Shown in pieces: positions 25,301-38,527 of a stretch of DNA of 64,000 bases. Source of the stretch: Dirofilaria immitis. Lineage: Eukaryota; Nematoda; Chromadorea; Rhabditida; Onchocercidae. Within the stretch, counting starts at the first letter, position 1, and each line of letters begins with the position of its first letter. The stretch is taken from NCBI GenBank assembly GCA_024305405.1, contig JAKNDB010000064.1, positions 1,178,001 to 1,242,000 of the forward strand, in the 5' to 3' direction. Position numbers and translations under genes: made by a program. The notes under the pieces are model-generated. The model worked only from the letters and a program-made list of their open reading frames with translations, searched no databases and was not told the origin of the DNA.

Positions 25301-26509
25301 TGCAATGGAAGTATAATAAAATGTAATTCAAATTTTACGATAAAAAATGATTCAAGATCTGAAATTTATTAAAGTAAAAATACAAAACTTTAAATGGCAT
25401 TATTTGAAAAATTGCTCAGGACAAGATTAAATTTTCTAAAAAAAAAAAATGAAATCTTGTCCGTTATCAATAATTTTTAATGCAATATATAATATATTTT
25501 AGAAAGAGAGAGGAAATAAATGAAAGAGAGTGAAAAATGGTATTTCAATAAATTTATAAGTAATTAATGAAAAATATATAATTCATAAATTTAATAAAAA
25601 AAAAGCATACATCAGGATTAGCATCAAGTACCCATCCAATTTCATTTTTATTTGTAATTGTAAAATGATTACATCCTTTTTGCCTCTTACAGAAAGAACA
25701 AATTTCAGGTAACCCATTTTTTCTTCGGTATGCACCAAATATTCACCTTCCTTCTTTAAAAGTGCTATAATATAATTTTATTTTTTACCCAAAATTTTTT
25801 CATTTTTGGATGAAATATTTTAGTCAAAAATAAATCAACTTTTGTGATTTTAAATAATTTAAAAAAAAAAGATATTAAATACTTAACATTTTACATATAT
25901 TTTCATTGTTATTATTAGACTATCTACATATGTGCATGAATGCTAAAATATTACAATCAGAACCAGTTAAACTTCTAATCAATTCGTAAACATTGATAAG
26001 TTTTGAAATTTAAAATTTAATTTCTGTTTTAGAATTTTATTCTAAAAAATTTGTTCCAATAAAAATTGAGAATAATCTTTTTAATAATCTAAATGCTCAA
26101 TATAATTAGCAAAATATGGTTATATATTGTAAAGAATTATTCATTATTCGAAAAATATTAATCATTAGTAACCTAATGATTAATATTTTTCGAATAATGA
26201 AAATATCATAAAATTGAAATTTGGCAAAGGTATTTCATATTAATATTATAGAAATTCAATCAATTTTAATTCAATTTATTAGCTCCATTGCGCATAATAA
26301 TTAATTTAATGACGAAAAATGATGAAGTGATAGTAGAATGATAACATGGCTCCTTCTGTAATTTAAAATAATAGTAAAAGATTTTAAAATTAATTAATTT
26401 AAATAATATTAACATAACCTAAAATAACCTCAACTGTAGATTTTGTAATGAATCCGGCGAACCAATTTTGTACCTCAACTGTATTTGATATACCGTGCTC
26501 CCAAGGCAT
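19390..26509 (-). CDS. Fer-family SH2 non-receptor tyrosine kinase
   Basis: Eleven exons, most with consistent phase: 26429-26509, 25611-25764, 24042-24174, 23308-23414, 22530-22696, 21995-22121, 21628-21814, 21122-21422, 20348-20409, 19773-19863 and 19390-19548, about 520 residues. Exons 1-2 give an SH2 domain ([28 protein letters not shown]). The kinase domain follows with GAGNF glycine loop, [28 protein letters not shown] and SDVWSYG, all tyrosine-kinase type. Domain order SH2-kinase without an F-BAR part matches the small Fer-like kinases expanded in nematodes. After the kinase comes an acidic segment ([14 protein letters not shown]) and a very basic tail ([10 protein letters not shown], then Arg/Lys/Ser-rich) to TGA at 19390-19392. 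Frames break in exon 2 (near 25674), exon 3 (glycine loop) and exon 8 (near 21335), each one base short. The tail could belong to a separate gene, but phases join. Confidence 0.82.
22272..22379 (+). repeat. 36-bp tandem repeat, three copies, in a kinase intron
   Basis: Three near-identical copies of a 36-bp unit containing AATCGATAAGCCAATC and AAACAATCAATT. It lies in the intron between the HRDLATRN exon and the exon before it. Confidence 0.85.
26142..26199. repeat. Perfect 26-bp inverted repeat with 6-base loop
   Basis: Arms 26142-26167 and 26174-26199 are exact reverse complements around GTAACC. It sits in the first intron of the kinase gene and would form a strong hairpin. It could be a decayed MITE core or a small-RNA precursor; nothing else marks its ends. 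Confidence 0.85.
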
Positions 26510-27059
26510 TGAAATTTTTGATATTTACTTTAACAAACTTATGTACATTTTATATTTTGAATATTACAATATAATTCTTTATTACAATATAATTCAGCTA
26601 TTACAATATAATTCTTTAAAAAGAAATTATGGCATATAGGATTACGATTATTTATATTCATATTTATATTTCATGTTATTATTTTGAACCTATAAATTAT
26701 TTAAATTATATTGACATATTCATCTATATCACTCCAACTATTACTTATCAAAATCCAATGAAATATTTGGATAATTTACTACAGTCTCATAAAGTAATTA
26801 ACCGTTTGTAAAATGATGAAATAAACAAATAATTTATTGGATTTAAAAAATTAACTTTTAATAATCTATCAAAATTATTCATAAATATGCAAAATATTCA
26901 CCAATAATACTATTTAACATTTTCTCAACAAAAAAAAATCTTATAAAATTATAACTTTTTAAATTAGGTTTAAATCTAAAAACTTTAATTATATAATCTT
27001 CCTAAATTTAATAAAAATTCAATAAATATCATTTGATTTTTATATTAGCTAATCTTATC

Positions 27060-27209
27060 GATTCAAAAGATGTAGGCAAGGAATTATATAAACTACCATG
27101 TAACTTCGAAGCAGAGCAAATGATCATTGGCGAAATGATTCGTGATAATAGAATTTGCGATACAGTTAAGGATGTAATCTCAGCAGACAATTTCCAATTT
27201 TTATCATAA
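27060..27209 (+). pseudogene. dnaB: Bacterial dnaB N-terminal fragment (Wolbachia-like)
   Basis: An open run of 49 codons has LYKLPCNFEAEQMIIGEMI followed by NRICDTVKDVISADNF. This is the N-terminal domain signature of the replicative helicase DnaB (family pattern P-x-N-x-E-A-E-Q, then L/I-G). DnaB has no nuclear-encoded animal counterpart. No start codon is in frame nearby, and the protein stops after about 40 residues of the domain. It is a broken insert, best read as lateral transfer from a Rickettsiales endosymbiont. Confidence 0.72.
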
Positions 27210-27416
27210 GCTATTAGACAGTACTGTTCGATTTATTTTACCGTTTGCTATCGCTATAGGAAAGTTTTCTTCTGCATAACTTATTATGTCTTTATCCACT
27301 TTATAAAGTTGGTGTACGATAAAATTAGCATCAAACACAGCAGCATCAAACTTTTTAAAGCAGTTAGCTACAAAACTTTTTCCTACTCTAATTCCATCTG
27401 TTAAACCTATAATACT
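27204..27416 (-). pseudogene. coaE: Bacterial coaE N-terminal fragment (Wolbachia-like)
   Basis: The minus strand is open for 70 codons: IIGLTDGIRVGKSFVANCF, then FDAAVFDANFIVHQLY, and later NGKINRTVLSNSL before TGA. This matches dephospho-CoA kinase CoaE: a P-loop (GLTGGIGxGKS in the family, here GLTDGIRVGKS), the GAxVxDADxIxH block (here DANFIVHQ) and the NGxIxR block. Family knowledge gives the role in the last step of CoA synthesis. Only the first third is present, and it abuts the dnaB piece tail to tail, so the two were joined by rearrangement. Confidence 0.72.
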
Positions 27417-27419
27417 TTA

Positions 27420-30300
27420 CAGTGTTGATTGAAATTAGTTGACTGCTGAATCTCAAGAAATTTGGCCTCACTTAGATGATTTGAAATAAAGAGAAAAAAA
27501 TCCAAAGGAACGAAAAAAGAGAAATCATTGACAATTTGATTGCTTATCATTAAATAACAATTTATAAAAACTATTGCATATTATAGTAAGTTACAGAAAT
27601 TATTTGAAATTACTGTAAGGCGTTGATCATCGAATTACTAAGATCCGTTTTTATCATTAGTACTTCCAAAAATGTATAAACGAACATCTTTTATAGTAGG
27701 AGTTGCTTTACAAAAATTCTAAACATTATGCATAAGCTAGTAATTGCAGATATTTATTTTATCAATCATTACATTAAACATTATATTTATTTTATCAATA
27801 TTTTACTATTGGAAGAAGATATAGCATGGTAGTTGAAAATGACAAATATTTGGCATCGTAAAATAAATTCATGTATATTTATCATAAATGATGAATCATT
27901 TTAGAACAATGTTACTCAATTCAATGTTTTGATTATTGAAATATTTTTATACGAAATTTTTCCATATTGCTAAATATTATTGGTTTCTTTTTTTATTGCA
28001 ATATGCATTCTTTTCTTTTTTCTTTTATTATTTCAAACTTTATCATCCTCTATTTATCCAAATTTTTTTAATTTTATTCTAATTTGTTCCTAATTTCTTT
28101 TTACTTTTCATTTCAGTCTTTCTAATCTTTTTTTTGGTTTTTTTATTTGAAATTTTTCATTTCTGATTTAAAAATGATTTTTTATTGTTTTATTATCTAT
28201 AAATCAAATTTATCATTTTACATAGAAATATTTATCTCGGATAATTTATTATTCAATTGCAATGGACAAATAATATGTATTGAATTTTATATTTCATTTA
28301 TTTTAAATGATTTTATTTAATCAATAATTACAAATATATATTTTATAATATGGATTGTTGAATTTATACAACTTTTGCTTAATGATTAAAAAAGATAATC
28401 ATTATAGGAAATTATGTTTTCAAAAGATTAAAGTGATTATTAACAAGGAAGTACTAAAATATATTGGTTTTAATTACTGTATATGCTTACTTATTTCTTT
28501 ATTATTCGATGCGAATTTATTTTCAATAAAAGCTTTCATTCATTTTATTTATCATTATTCCATGTCTTTCATATGTCAAATATTTTTTCATAACTAATAA
28601 ATTTCTTTTAAATTCCATCATTCAATTACTTTCAAAGGCAAGTATTACAAATTTCAGATACAATTATTCAGTTTTATTATTTATTAGTACTTGAGGTAAT
28701 ATTTAGGTATTCATATTCGTAATTTTTTTTTAGGCAAGTGATAATTCCCACATGAATGATGGATGAGCGGAAAAAAAAGAGCAACAAATGATTATGAAAA
28801 GAGAAGACTTCAATTGAAACTCAAACAGTCCATATTTACGTAAATAAACGACCATCGCTAAAATGTATTCATTAATCGTATAATTTCTAATTCAATACAT
28901 CATTGTCAGCAATAAATCTATTCAAGTCCTTTTTGATGTTTAATATTACCATCTCTCAATACATACTTATCATTTTCATGATAAGAAAAATATATTCAAT
29001 TTCTACAAATGCAAATAAAACAACAATATAAATGATAAAATCAATAGTACGAACGATATGAAATCGTTCGTATCATATGAGCAAGAATTCTTTCATATTG
29101 TTAAAAACACAACATAAACGATAGATAGCTAACAACAATATAACAACTATATAAAGTCATATCATATGAAAAGGAATTCTGCCATTAGACTGAATATTTT
29201 ATCTTTAGTAAATAGAAATGACTAAAATCAACATTCATTTATTAAACATGAAATTAAATGAGAATTCAAATAATAGTCTGTTAAAAAAAAAAAAAAAAAA
29301 TTTCTCTATTTCTCTATGATTGTAGATTAAATTTATGCGTAACAACAACAATCAGTAATAATATTAAATTTCATCAACAAAAATTATATTTTTGAATGGC
29401 AAAATCAAATTTAACAAGCTAAACGATAAAAGGTTGGCTTAAAAAAAAAAGCTATTTCAAAATATTTCCTTTTTCATCGATTTTATATATATATTTTTTT
29501 TTACAAAAGTAAAGAAAAATATTGATATGTAAAAATTGGCGCTATGTCAATTCTCTAGTCAATTTTCTTCCATTATATATTAATAGTCAATTTTTGTATT
29601 CTTCGGTTGTGTTTAGTTTTTAGGATGATATATTTTATTTCTTAGAAAAAAAATCTGATCTTTGGTTCATTAATTTGAAAGTTTCAAAAAATATTAATAA
29701 CTTATTCTAAAAGTTTATGATTTATTCTATTAAAAAATAAGATAAAGCCAATTTCTAAATTAGATCGCTAAATCTTGAATTAAAATCAATTCCCATAAAC
29801 TACTGAGCATTTCAGCACAAAAAATGCTTTTACTACACATTTTTTCCTTTCATTTGTTGCAGAATGTCTTGAAATCAGAAGTGAAACAATCAGGAAGTAT
29901 TAATTTGAATGGTTTCAAATGTTACATTTCTTGAAGTGCATTATTTTTAGAGAATATTTGCATCGCCATTAAAGTTGAAAAATGATACTACACCAGAGTA
30001 TATTAGTTTTAATCGATATTTTGAAAATATTTTTTTATTATCAACTGTAATCATAAAATACTTTTTTTGTTGTTAAAGGTAATTTATTTTTAGCTGCTTG
30101 TTAGAAGCGACTAATATCTAAGCCTAAAATTTCTCTCTAATCTGAGTTTTAATGATTTTTTCTTTTGCTTCTTCATTTTCGTAATGTTTTCTGAAATTAA
30201 ATTTCTTCTGTATCAATTGAATCCTTTTTCCTTTAATCATGTGCCTGTTCCGCCATGATTCATAATTTTCAAATTTAAGATAGTCACTTTATTGTAAAAT
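27420..30300. other. AT-rich, no supported gene
   Basis: No exon is convincing. Part of 27430-27760 may be further endosymbiont-derived or exon remnant sequence (for example KDVRLYIFGSTNDK on the minus strand near 27690), but I cannot name it. A small inverted repeat with the 10-base arm TACGAACGAT lies near 29047-29071. Confidence 0.4.
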
Positions 30301-30313
30301 CAATCGGATAACG

Positions 30314-30655
30314 CTAGCTTGAAATATAGCGGAGTAGGAATACTGCCTTTCGCACTTTCTTTACCGTTTTGTGCGAATCTTGATGGCAATGGGGAATGAT
30401 TCTGGATTCAGCATAATGCGCACTTGGAATCAGACTACAAAGTAACTGACATATTTTCCAGCTTTTTTTGAAAAATGAACTGTTACTAATAACTTCTGTC
30501 AAATATAGTAATATCCTTAGTTGATATATTTGAGATTTAGCAAATATTACGATTGACTTTATTTTCTGAACTTTAGAACTTCCTGATATATTGCTATAGG
30601 ACATGTGAAACTTGCCTTTATATTTTTTGACCATTAGCACAGAAGAGAGTTCCAC
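30314..30655 (-). other. Unrecognised 113-codon open frame
   Basis: The frame is uninterrupted and moderately rich in Lys, Ser and Ile. It shows no motif, signal peptide or domain that I recognise. It lies downstream (minus sense) of the zinc-finger/POLD2 pseudogene and may be a chance frame or part of the same duplicated block. Confidence 0.2.
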
Positions 30656-31156
30656 ATTTCTGTGTGAATTATTCGTCCTATCATGATTTCAAAAAATAAT
30701 TTACTTCAAATGCTAAAGCACAAATTTTCTGCTTCTGATAAGATCTCATTTGAAATAGAGAATATTCAGTTCAATATTAATTCCTGGTTCTAAAAGTATG
30801 AATTTTTCATGTATATATGCTTTGCTTTTATATCGCATCATATTCATTGTAGATTTTGTCTTTCCTAATCATTAAATTGTTAACTTATAGTATTGCAACA
30901 AACCAACAGTATTTTTCGCTACTAGACGATTTGGTCTTCGACCGTTATGGATCATGACCAGTATTCCTGTATTTATATTTTTAATTTGTAGTCCTTTTGT
31001 CACTAGATAATTTGATTATTTTCAAAAGAACTTTATCCTTTTGCTTTTTCAATAATAAAAATTAATCTGAATTCATTTTTAAGAGACGCTTTTAAAACTT
31101 TAAAATTCCTTTTTATACAGAAGATGGGGAAAACTATTTTAAAAGAAGTTGTTTTG

Positions 31157-31860
31157 CACATTTAAGAATCATAAATCAGCTTGTCAACAAAAAATCATGT
31201 TTAACAATTTCAAGGTCCCATAAATTTGCAAATACTATTGAAAATATTTTCATAAAACTCGATATGGAAAAAGAAATGTGCATCGATTTCTCCCGTATTC
31301 AATCACGTTATGTCATAATAAAAAGAAAACAAAAAATTTGAGCAAATAAATGTGGTAAAAAAGTAGAATGTTGTAGTGCTAAATAAGACGTGATAATTTA
31401 AATGATAAAATAAAAGCAATATAGAACTTAACACAATTGCAATTAAAAATCTTCTGTTCAATTTTAGTAGTTATTTTCAGTAATCATTCAAGCAGTAATT
31501 AATAAAACATAAAAGGAAATAATGCTTATAATCCTGCATATAAAATTATTTTATCCACTAATATAGACGTGCTGAAGGCGATCTCCCATTCCATCTTCGT
31601 CTTTCTTTTTATGTTTTTAACAAATTACAGAAATAATGCTCATAATCCTGCATGCATTGAACTTGAATGGTTTCTTACTTGTATGTATTCGATTATGCTG
31701 ATTCAGACTGTTACGGTAATTTTTTTAGGGTATACATCGCACTTGAACGATTTCTCTCCTATGTATGTTTATCAAGACTGCTGCGCTGATTAATTCCGAA
31801 GCATCAATTTAAACAATTTCTCATTTGCATATGCTCGATTATATTTATTTAGACCCAGTT
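31157..31860 (-). pseudogene. Zinc-finger 3' end joined to a POLD2 3'-end copy
   Basis: Reading on the minus strand, 31860-31560 holds C2H2 remnants such as TYIGEKSFKCDV. Next, 31600-31370 matches the C-terminal and 3' flanking sequence of the zinc-finger gene at about 38400-38600 (shared AAATTATTTTATC and TTAATATAGA-type blocks). Then 31315-31157 is a degenerate copy of the last exon end of POLD2 (parent 32282-32116), including the block reading TTTAAGAATCA and AATCAGCTT. The arrangement is a tandem duplicate immediately downstream of POLD2. Confidence 0.7.
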
Positions 31861-32124
31861 CATTTATATCTGCAACCTGTATCTATTTTAAATACTCTAC
31901 GACAGTCATGGAATTCACTACTCTTTCGCTACATTTTATATTATTCACGTCCTATTTTTTTACGATTAGATAATTTGATTTTCTTTTCAAAGAACCTTAT
32001 GCTTATACTTTTGTTTTCTGTGCATATTACTCTTTTATTGAAAAAGTTCATTAATCTAAGTCCATTTATATGAAATGTCCTAAAACCTTTAAAATTCTTT
32101 TTTTTACGTCAATGCGTCGCACAT

Positions 32125-34966
32125 TTAAGAATCACAAATCAGCTTATCAACACAAAAGTTATGCTCAACAACTTCAAAGTTTCGTAAATTTACAAGTATT
32201 ACTGAGAATGTTCTCGTAAAACTCGGTATGGAAAGAAGGAGTGTGCGTCTATTTCCCTCATATTCAACTACAGCATGCGATAGTTCCAGCTGATTGGCTG
32301 CAAAAAGTATATGAGGAAATGATTCAATAATAAATGGGTCTCGATCTACGAATGGAAATCCATCTACAGTATCCGGAATAGTCGGTGCCAAGTGTTGCCA
32401 GTCTAGAATTTTGCTGAGCAGTGCAATATCATCTAATTTCTTCGTAAAACGCTTCAGATCAGACAAACACTCGCCTAAAAGAATTTGTTCGCAAGTATGG
32501 TTGAAATGACATCCGACTTTGCAATACCATGACTTACGTAATTTTTAAAGTTGTATAAATTTTATATCATTTCATATGAAATAAGGATATAGTGATGGCG
32601 ACACGAGCAACATTTTCCTGTCAATACACAATTGTATATATGTAAAAATTTTATTTATAGGAAAGTTAAACAAACCAAATTCTAACATCATTTTATTTAG
32701 TCAATGAGATTAGTAGCAAAAGTTAAAAACTATTGCTAAATTTATAACTTCTGATTTCACTCACCAGATGTCCCCATAATATGAATTCCTTCCAAGCTGA
32801 ACTGATAGGGATTGGTTACAAGATTGAGCATCTTCCCGTGTTTTGAACCCATTTGAAATACTGCACGATGAATGGGTTGCTGAGGCATTAGATAAGTAGA
32901 TGGATCACCCAAGCCTGGCATAACATCAACCTCCAGCAAACTCTGAAACATTTTGTGAATAGAATTTTTCTTAACTTTATGATTTTACTCAAGTTAATTT
33001 TTTGTAAACAAACCAATAGAATCAAAACGAATGCATTTTCCAATATATATTTATCAAAATACTTGAATAATTGACAAGAACATATTCAACTTACAGATAT
33101 CTTTGATAAAAATTTATCCATGTGTGCTATGCATTCAATGTTTGGGCATTCCTCATTTTTAATCAGATAACGAGCGGCCGTTGTAAATTCTCTTCCCTAT
33201 AAATAAAAATAGCAAGGTAAATTTTAGAAATACAAATTAATATTCATAATGGAATATATTTTATATATTAGGATTAAATAATTAATATAAAACCATTTAA
33301 AACATGTAGCTCACCTGTTCCGTGATAGCAACACTTTCTCCGGCTACTACCAGTCGTATTATTCTTTCCACCATATCACGTTCCTTAAAGTATTTCATTT
33401 CTGCGACAGCTCTTTTTTCATTTATCAGAATAAAAATACTCAATTTAAATTTTCAACTAAGAATTTTTAACGAATTAAGAAAAACTTACAACTTTCATTC
33501 GTCAGTTATTTTGTTGAGTCCTACATAAGTAGAAAATGGTAGTGAACAGAAATGTATATCAAGGAGTACTGGAATACGAAATGAACTCTTTGTTTACACC
33601 TATTCTTCATTCTCACTAAGGTGCAAATAATGAAACTTGAACATTTAAAAATTATTTCCAAGTTCCATCAATATGCATATCATAGAAATGATTTTAAAAC
33701 ATGTAAACCGTTTCGGATAGCGGTAGCAAGCCACAAAGCCATTTCTGTAATAAATCAAGAGCAAATATCTTTTCAGCGTCTTTGTCAGCCTGGCCAGTAA
33801 ATGAGAATCCTGAGACGAACATAACATATCTTAAAGAAATACGACAAGATGATCTAAGTATATAGCCACATCATACCAGACATTGGATAAAATCTTTCCA
33901 GTAAGAAAATTTTTTCTAAGAGAAAGAAAATTCGAATTATTTACTACATTAGAGGAAAGACGAAACCACTCACTTTTAAAAGATGAAGTAGAATATATTT
34001 ACTACGAAAAATAAGACTGCCCGCTATAGTTGTCGTTTCTTCAGATGTAAATCGAAACATAAAACTACCTGTCATCATTTAAAATTGGATATGTTGGCTG
34101 TGGTGCTTTGGAAGGCCAAATCACCTGACTGACTTCAAAGATTTCATTATCAAGTTGTACACCATATATACCAACCACGCATCCTGTAGCAAACTCGTCC
34201 ATATCAAAATCACCAGAAAGACGTACAATTTGGTCATCATCTTCAAATTCCACAAAATCTTCTTCACCTATTAATCTATTATCAAGAATTACTTCTGCGT
34301 CAAAGTCGAGAAAATTTTAAGCTTATGTGGAGTTCATTAAAATCAACCAACTTACTTGTCTTCGGCAACTGGTTGTGGAAGGATAAGCTGTTCTTCCGCA
34401 AGATTACGAAGAATGCTTGGTCTTAATTTAACACGTTTTATTATTGTACCAATGACCAAAATCTTACCATCTTTTTAGCTTTTGTAAGTCGACATGCTTC
34501 AATATTACTGCCTAAAAATTAATTAACATCACTTCGCACTCCTTTTCAGCTCAAAATTCGTCAAGCAGAAAGAGATAACAGCTAATTCGTTCTGCTTATT
34601 TTGTCATTTGGTGGACTATTTCATTAATTCAAATTTTTTCAATAACAATTAGACGAATAAAATGTTACCAATTCCAGTCTTAATATAATAATTTATCATT
34701 ATTTTTTAAAACTGCTACTGATATTTATTTAAAATTTTAACAATGCGCGGGAAATTGGTACTATTTTCGTTTTTTCATCTGTATAAAATGATACCAAGCT
34801 GCAGCCTCGAATTAAAAATAATTCGTTCTCGCAATAATTTAACTCTTGCTCGATATATATGATAATACTGTCGATGAAAACATTCCGCTTCGATGTCTTT
34901 CTTTCCGATTAGATATTTATCCGATAAATTTTGATAATGCATCGAATGACGCCGGCGTTGATTCAT
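32125..34966 (-). CDS. POLD2: DNA polymerase delta subunit 2 (B-subunit)
   Basis: Eight exons: 34795-34966, 34356-34511, 34069-34294, 33709-33829, about 33315-33400, 33095-33196, 32765-32942 and 32125-32474, about 460 residues against roughly 470 in animals. Landmarks in order are [97 protein letters not shown] and [20 protein letters not shown]. These are the OB-fold and inactive phosphoesterase-type regions of the polymerase delta small subunit, which acts in the nucleus to hold the holoenzyme together in lagging-strand synthesis and repair. Phases match from exon 6 to 8. Exon 2 needs one A near 34475. The start of exon 5 is uncertain. The AG just upstream of ATG (CCTAG-GAAATG) could be a trans-splice acceptor, which is inference. 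Confidence 0.93.
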
Positions 34967-34969
34967 TTC

Positions 34970-35950
34970 CTAGGAACATATTTTGAAAAAAAAGGACTTG
35001 ATAGAACTTTAAAAGTATTATTCAAAAGTTCTAAAATATACGAAAATATACAGAAATATACAGAAATAACGTAAAAGAGCCGAAAAAGTCAAATAACTTA
35101 TACCAACAAATGCCAGAAGCAAGCTGTCGTTTCAAGATTCCCGCATTTCTGTTAATCATTTCGAATTTCCAACATTTCATTGCAGCTAAATATTCTCATC
35201 ATTATCATTTTATCATTATTAGTATATTAATATTTTATGCATTTATTCATATTATGACTTATTTCATTCCTTCTCTAGATATTTTTTCCACTAATATGGT
35301 ATTTAAATGAAACGAAATGATAAGTACATATTTACATTATAATATTTTCTCAATAACATATTTACATTCATATTTGTATAGATTTATATAGATATACTAT
35401 TAAATATATTTTATAGAAAAACATTCAAAAATTTTATAACCTTAATAGGAAACAAAGAAGTGATAATTTGTTAGTTTAGTGTTCATTCTCTCTAACTTGA
35501 GCAATGCATTGTCTCGTGAAATGAAAGTTTCAATGAATGAGCAATCAATTTATATAACACTATTACGTAGAGAATAACCATTCTAATAGAAGCAACAGTA
35601 ATAATAACATTATTAGTTTGATATATATGTGTATATGTATATGATAAGATTATGCGAAAGCAAATCAAATAATGGTATATATAAATCGAATAAATGAAAT
35701 GCTCCGTTGTATATTTGGAATTTATGTTATATTTGATATAGAAATTTTAAATTTAATTTTTATAATTGTTGTTGATAAGCGAAAGAAAATAAAAAATATA
35801 TTGAATGGAAATGTCATTGATAAATAAAAATGGATGAATGAACGAATGAATAAATAACACATTAATATATTATATGGTAATAGTAAAGATAATATTATTG
35901 TTTAATATATTATATAATGAATTATTATTCTTTATTTTCTTATATATCTC
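34970..35950. other. Intergenic between POLD2 and the 18S copy
   Basis: Very AT-rich. It holds the POLD2 upstream region (TATATTTTAG near 35030 could be a splice or trans-splice acceptor for the minus strand). No other feature seen. Confidence 0.5.
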
Positions 35951-37186
<1,236 letters not shown>

Positions 37187-37189
37187 TTT

Positions 37190-37850
37190 TTTAATATATC
37201 ATTATAGTAGAAATGGACGTTGACCACTTCTTTCTTTCCAACATATCTTCATTTACTTCACATATAAATCTATCATCTATACCAAGATCTTCGGAAAGAT
37301 TATCGGTTCGAATAATTGTCCTTTCAATTGTCTTCGCACTTGGTCCAGCAAAAACTGTTACTTTATTCTGTAAACCATTTGAAAACGTGTCTTAAAATTT
37401 TAAAATTAGAGATAAACATGAAAGAATCTTCTAAACTTCACTATAGAAATATTTATTTTTAGGATGGCTCAAAAAGATAGCTATTTTGTGCTGATTAATT
37501 CATTTCATTTCTATTAGTATCTATTTATCTAAATTAATAATTTAAGAAATATTTTCTTTCTTGAATTGCAAAAATAATCATTGATGTTTTTGTTTTTTCT
37601 TAATTTGAATAGTGTTATTCCCCTTATTTTTCTTCCATTTGTTAAATTTGCTATTTTCAGCTTTTTTTTCTCTTTTAGAGGGACCAAGACTAATAATTGG
37701 GAAAAAACTGATAAATTCGAAGTGAAGTTAAACAGATGTACAGCTTTTTTCGACATTGATAAGTTCGGATGCATAAGCTGGATCAGTTTTGTCCCATTCT
37801 ATGTCGGAACACAGTGCTAATGATTCGCCAAATTTTGTTTTTCAGCTTTC
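37190..37850 (-). CDS. Exons of an unidentified, possibly Ig-like protein
   Basis: Two coding-looking blocks occur on the minus strand. 37818-37725 reads ESLALCSDIEWDKTDPAYAS and on to KSCTSV. 37390-37190 follows a TTTAAG acceptor and reads NKVTVFAGPSAKTIERTIIR and, later, DDRFICEVNEDM, ending at TAA against the 18S junction. The spacing of Cys and hydrophobic residues (FICEV) suggests an Ig-like fold but is not decisive. The gene may have been interrupted by the 18S insertion. No start was found. Confidence 0.35.
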
Positions 37851-38527
37851 TGGAATCTAGAATCAATACATCATAACTAAAGGAAAGTTGTTGCAAAATG
37901 AAAAAATTTTGCCAACATTTGATAAATATGGAGTTAGAAAACTTGCTCGGTTACGGTAACTTCTTGAAGTTACCTCATAAAGAAATTAGTATAACACTTG
38001 GAAAAAAGTAACAAACAAAATAAAATCTGATGAGACAATCCACCTTTTCAGTTGTTTGCTTATTTTACTCTCTTCTTTTTCTTCAATTTTTCTCAAAAAT
38101 TTCTTCACTCGGTCATATCATCTTTGATAGAACAAAGCACAGCGAAAAGTATAAACTCGAAAATTGAATGTTTTCTTTTATTAACTCGATAATATCTTTC
38201 AATTAAATTTCAATTGAATATATATTTGATCAAAATTTGCAAACCACAGAAAAACTGAAAAAAGAAAGCAAAAGTTTTCGAATTGAGCAAAACTTATAGA
38301 TCTCCAAAGATATTTTTGATTTGCAAGTGGAAAACTATAGCGACCGGTAGATGTGAAAAAAAATGGAATTTTATAGTATGAAATAATGTAAAAAGCTTAT
38401 GTGACGAAATAAATACAATATAAAATGCAATACAGCGACAGTTGAAAATTTTGTATTTAATCTTAGCAGTTATTTTTAACAATCAATCAAACAACAATCA
38501 GTAAAGCATAAAAGATAATATTAGTGC

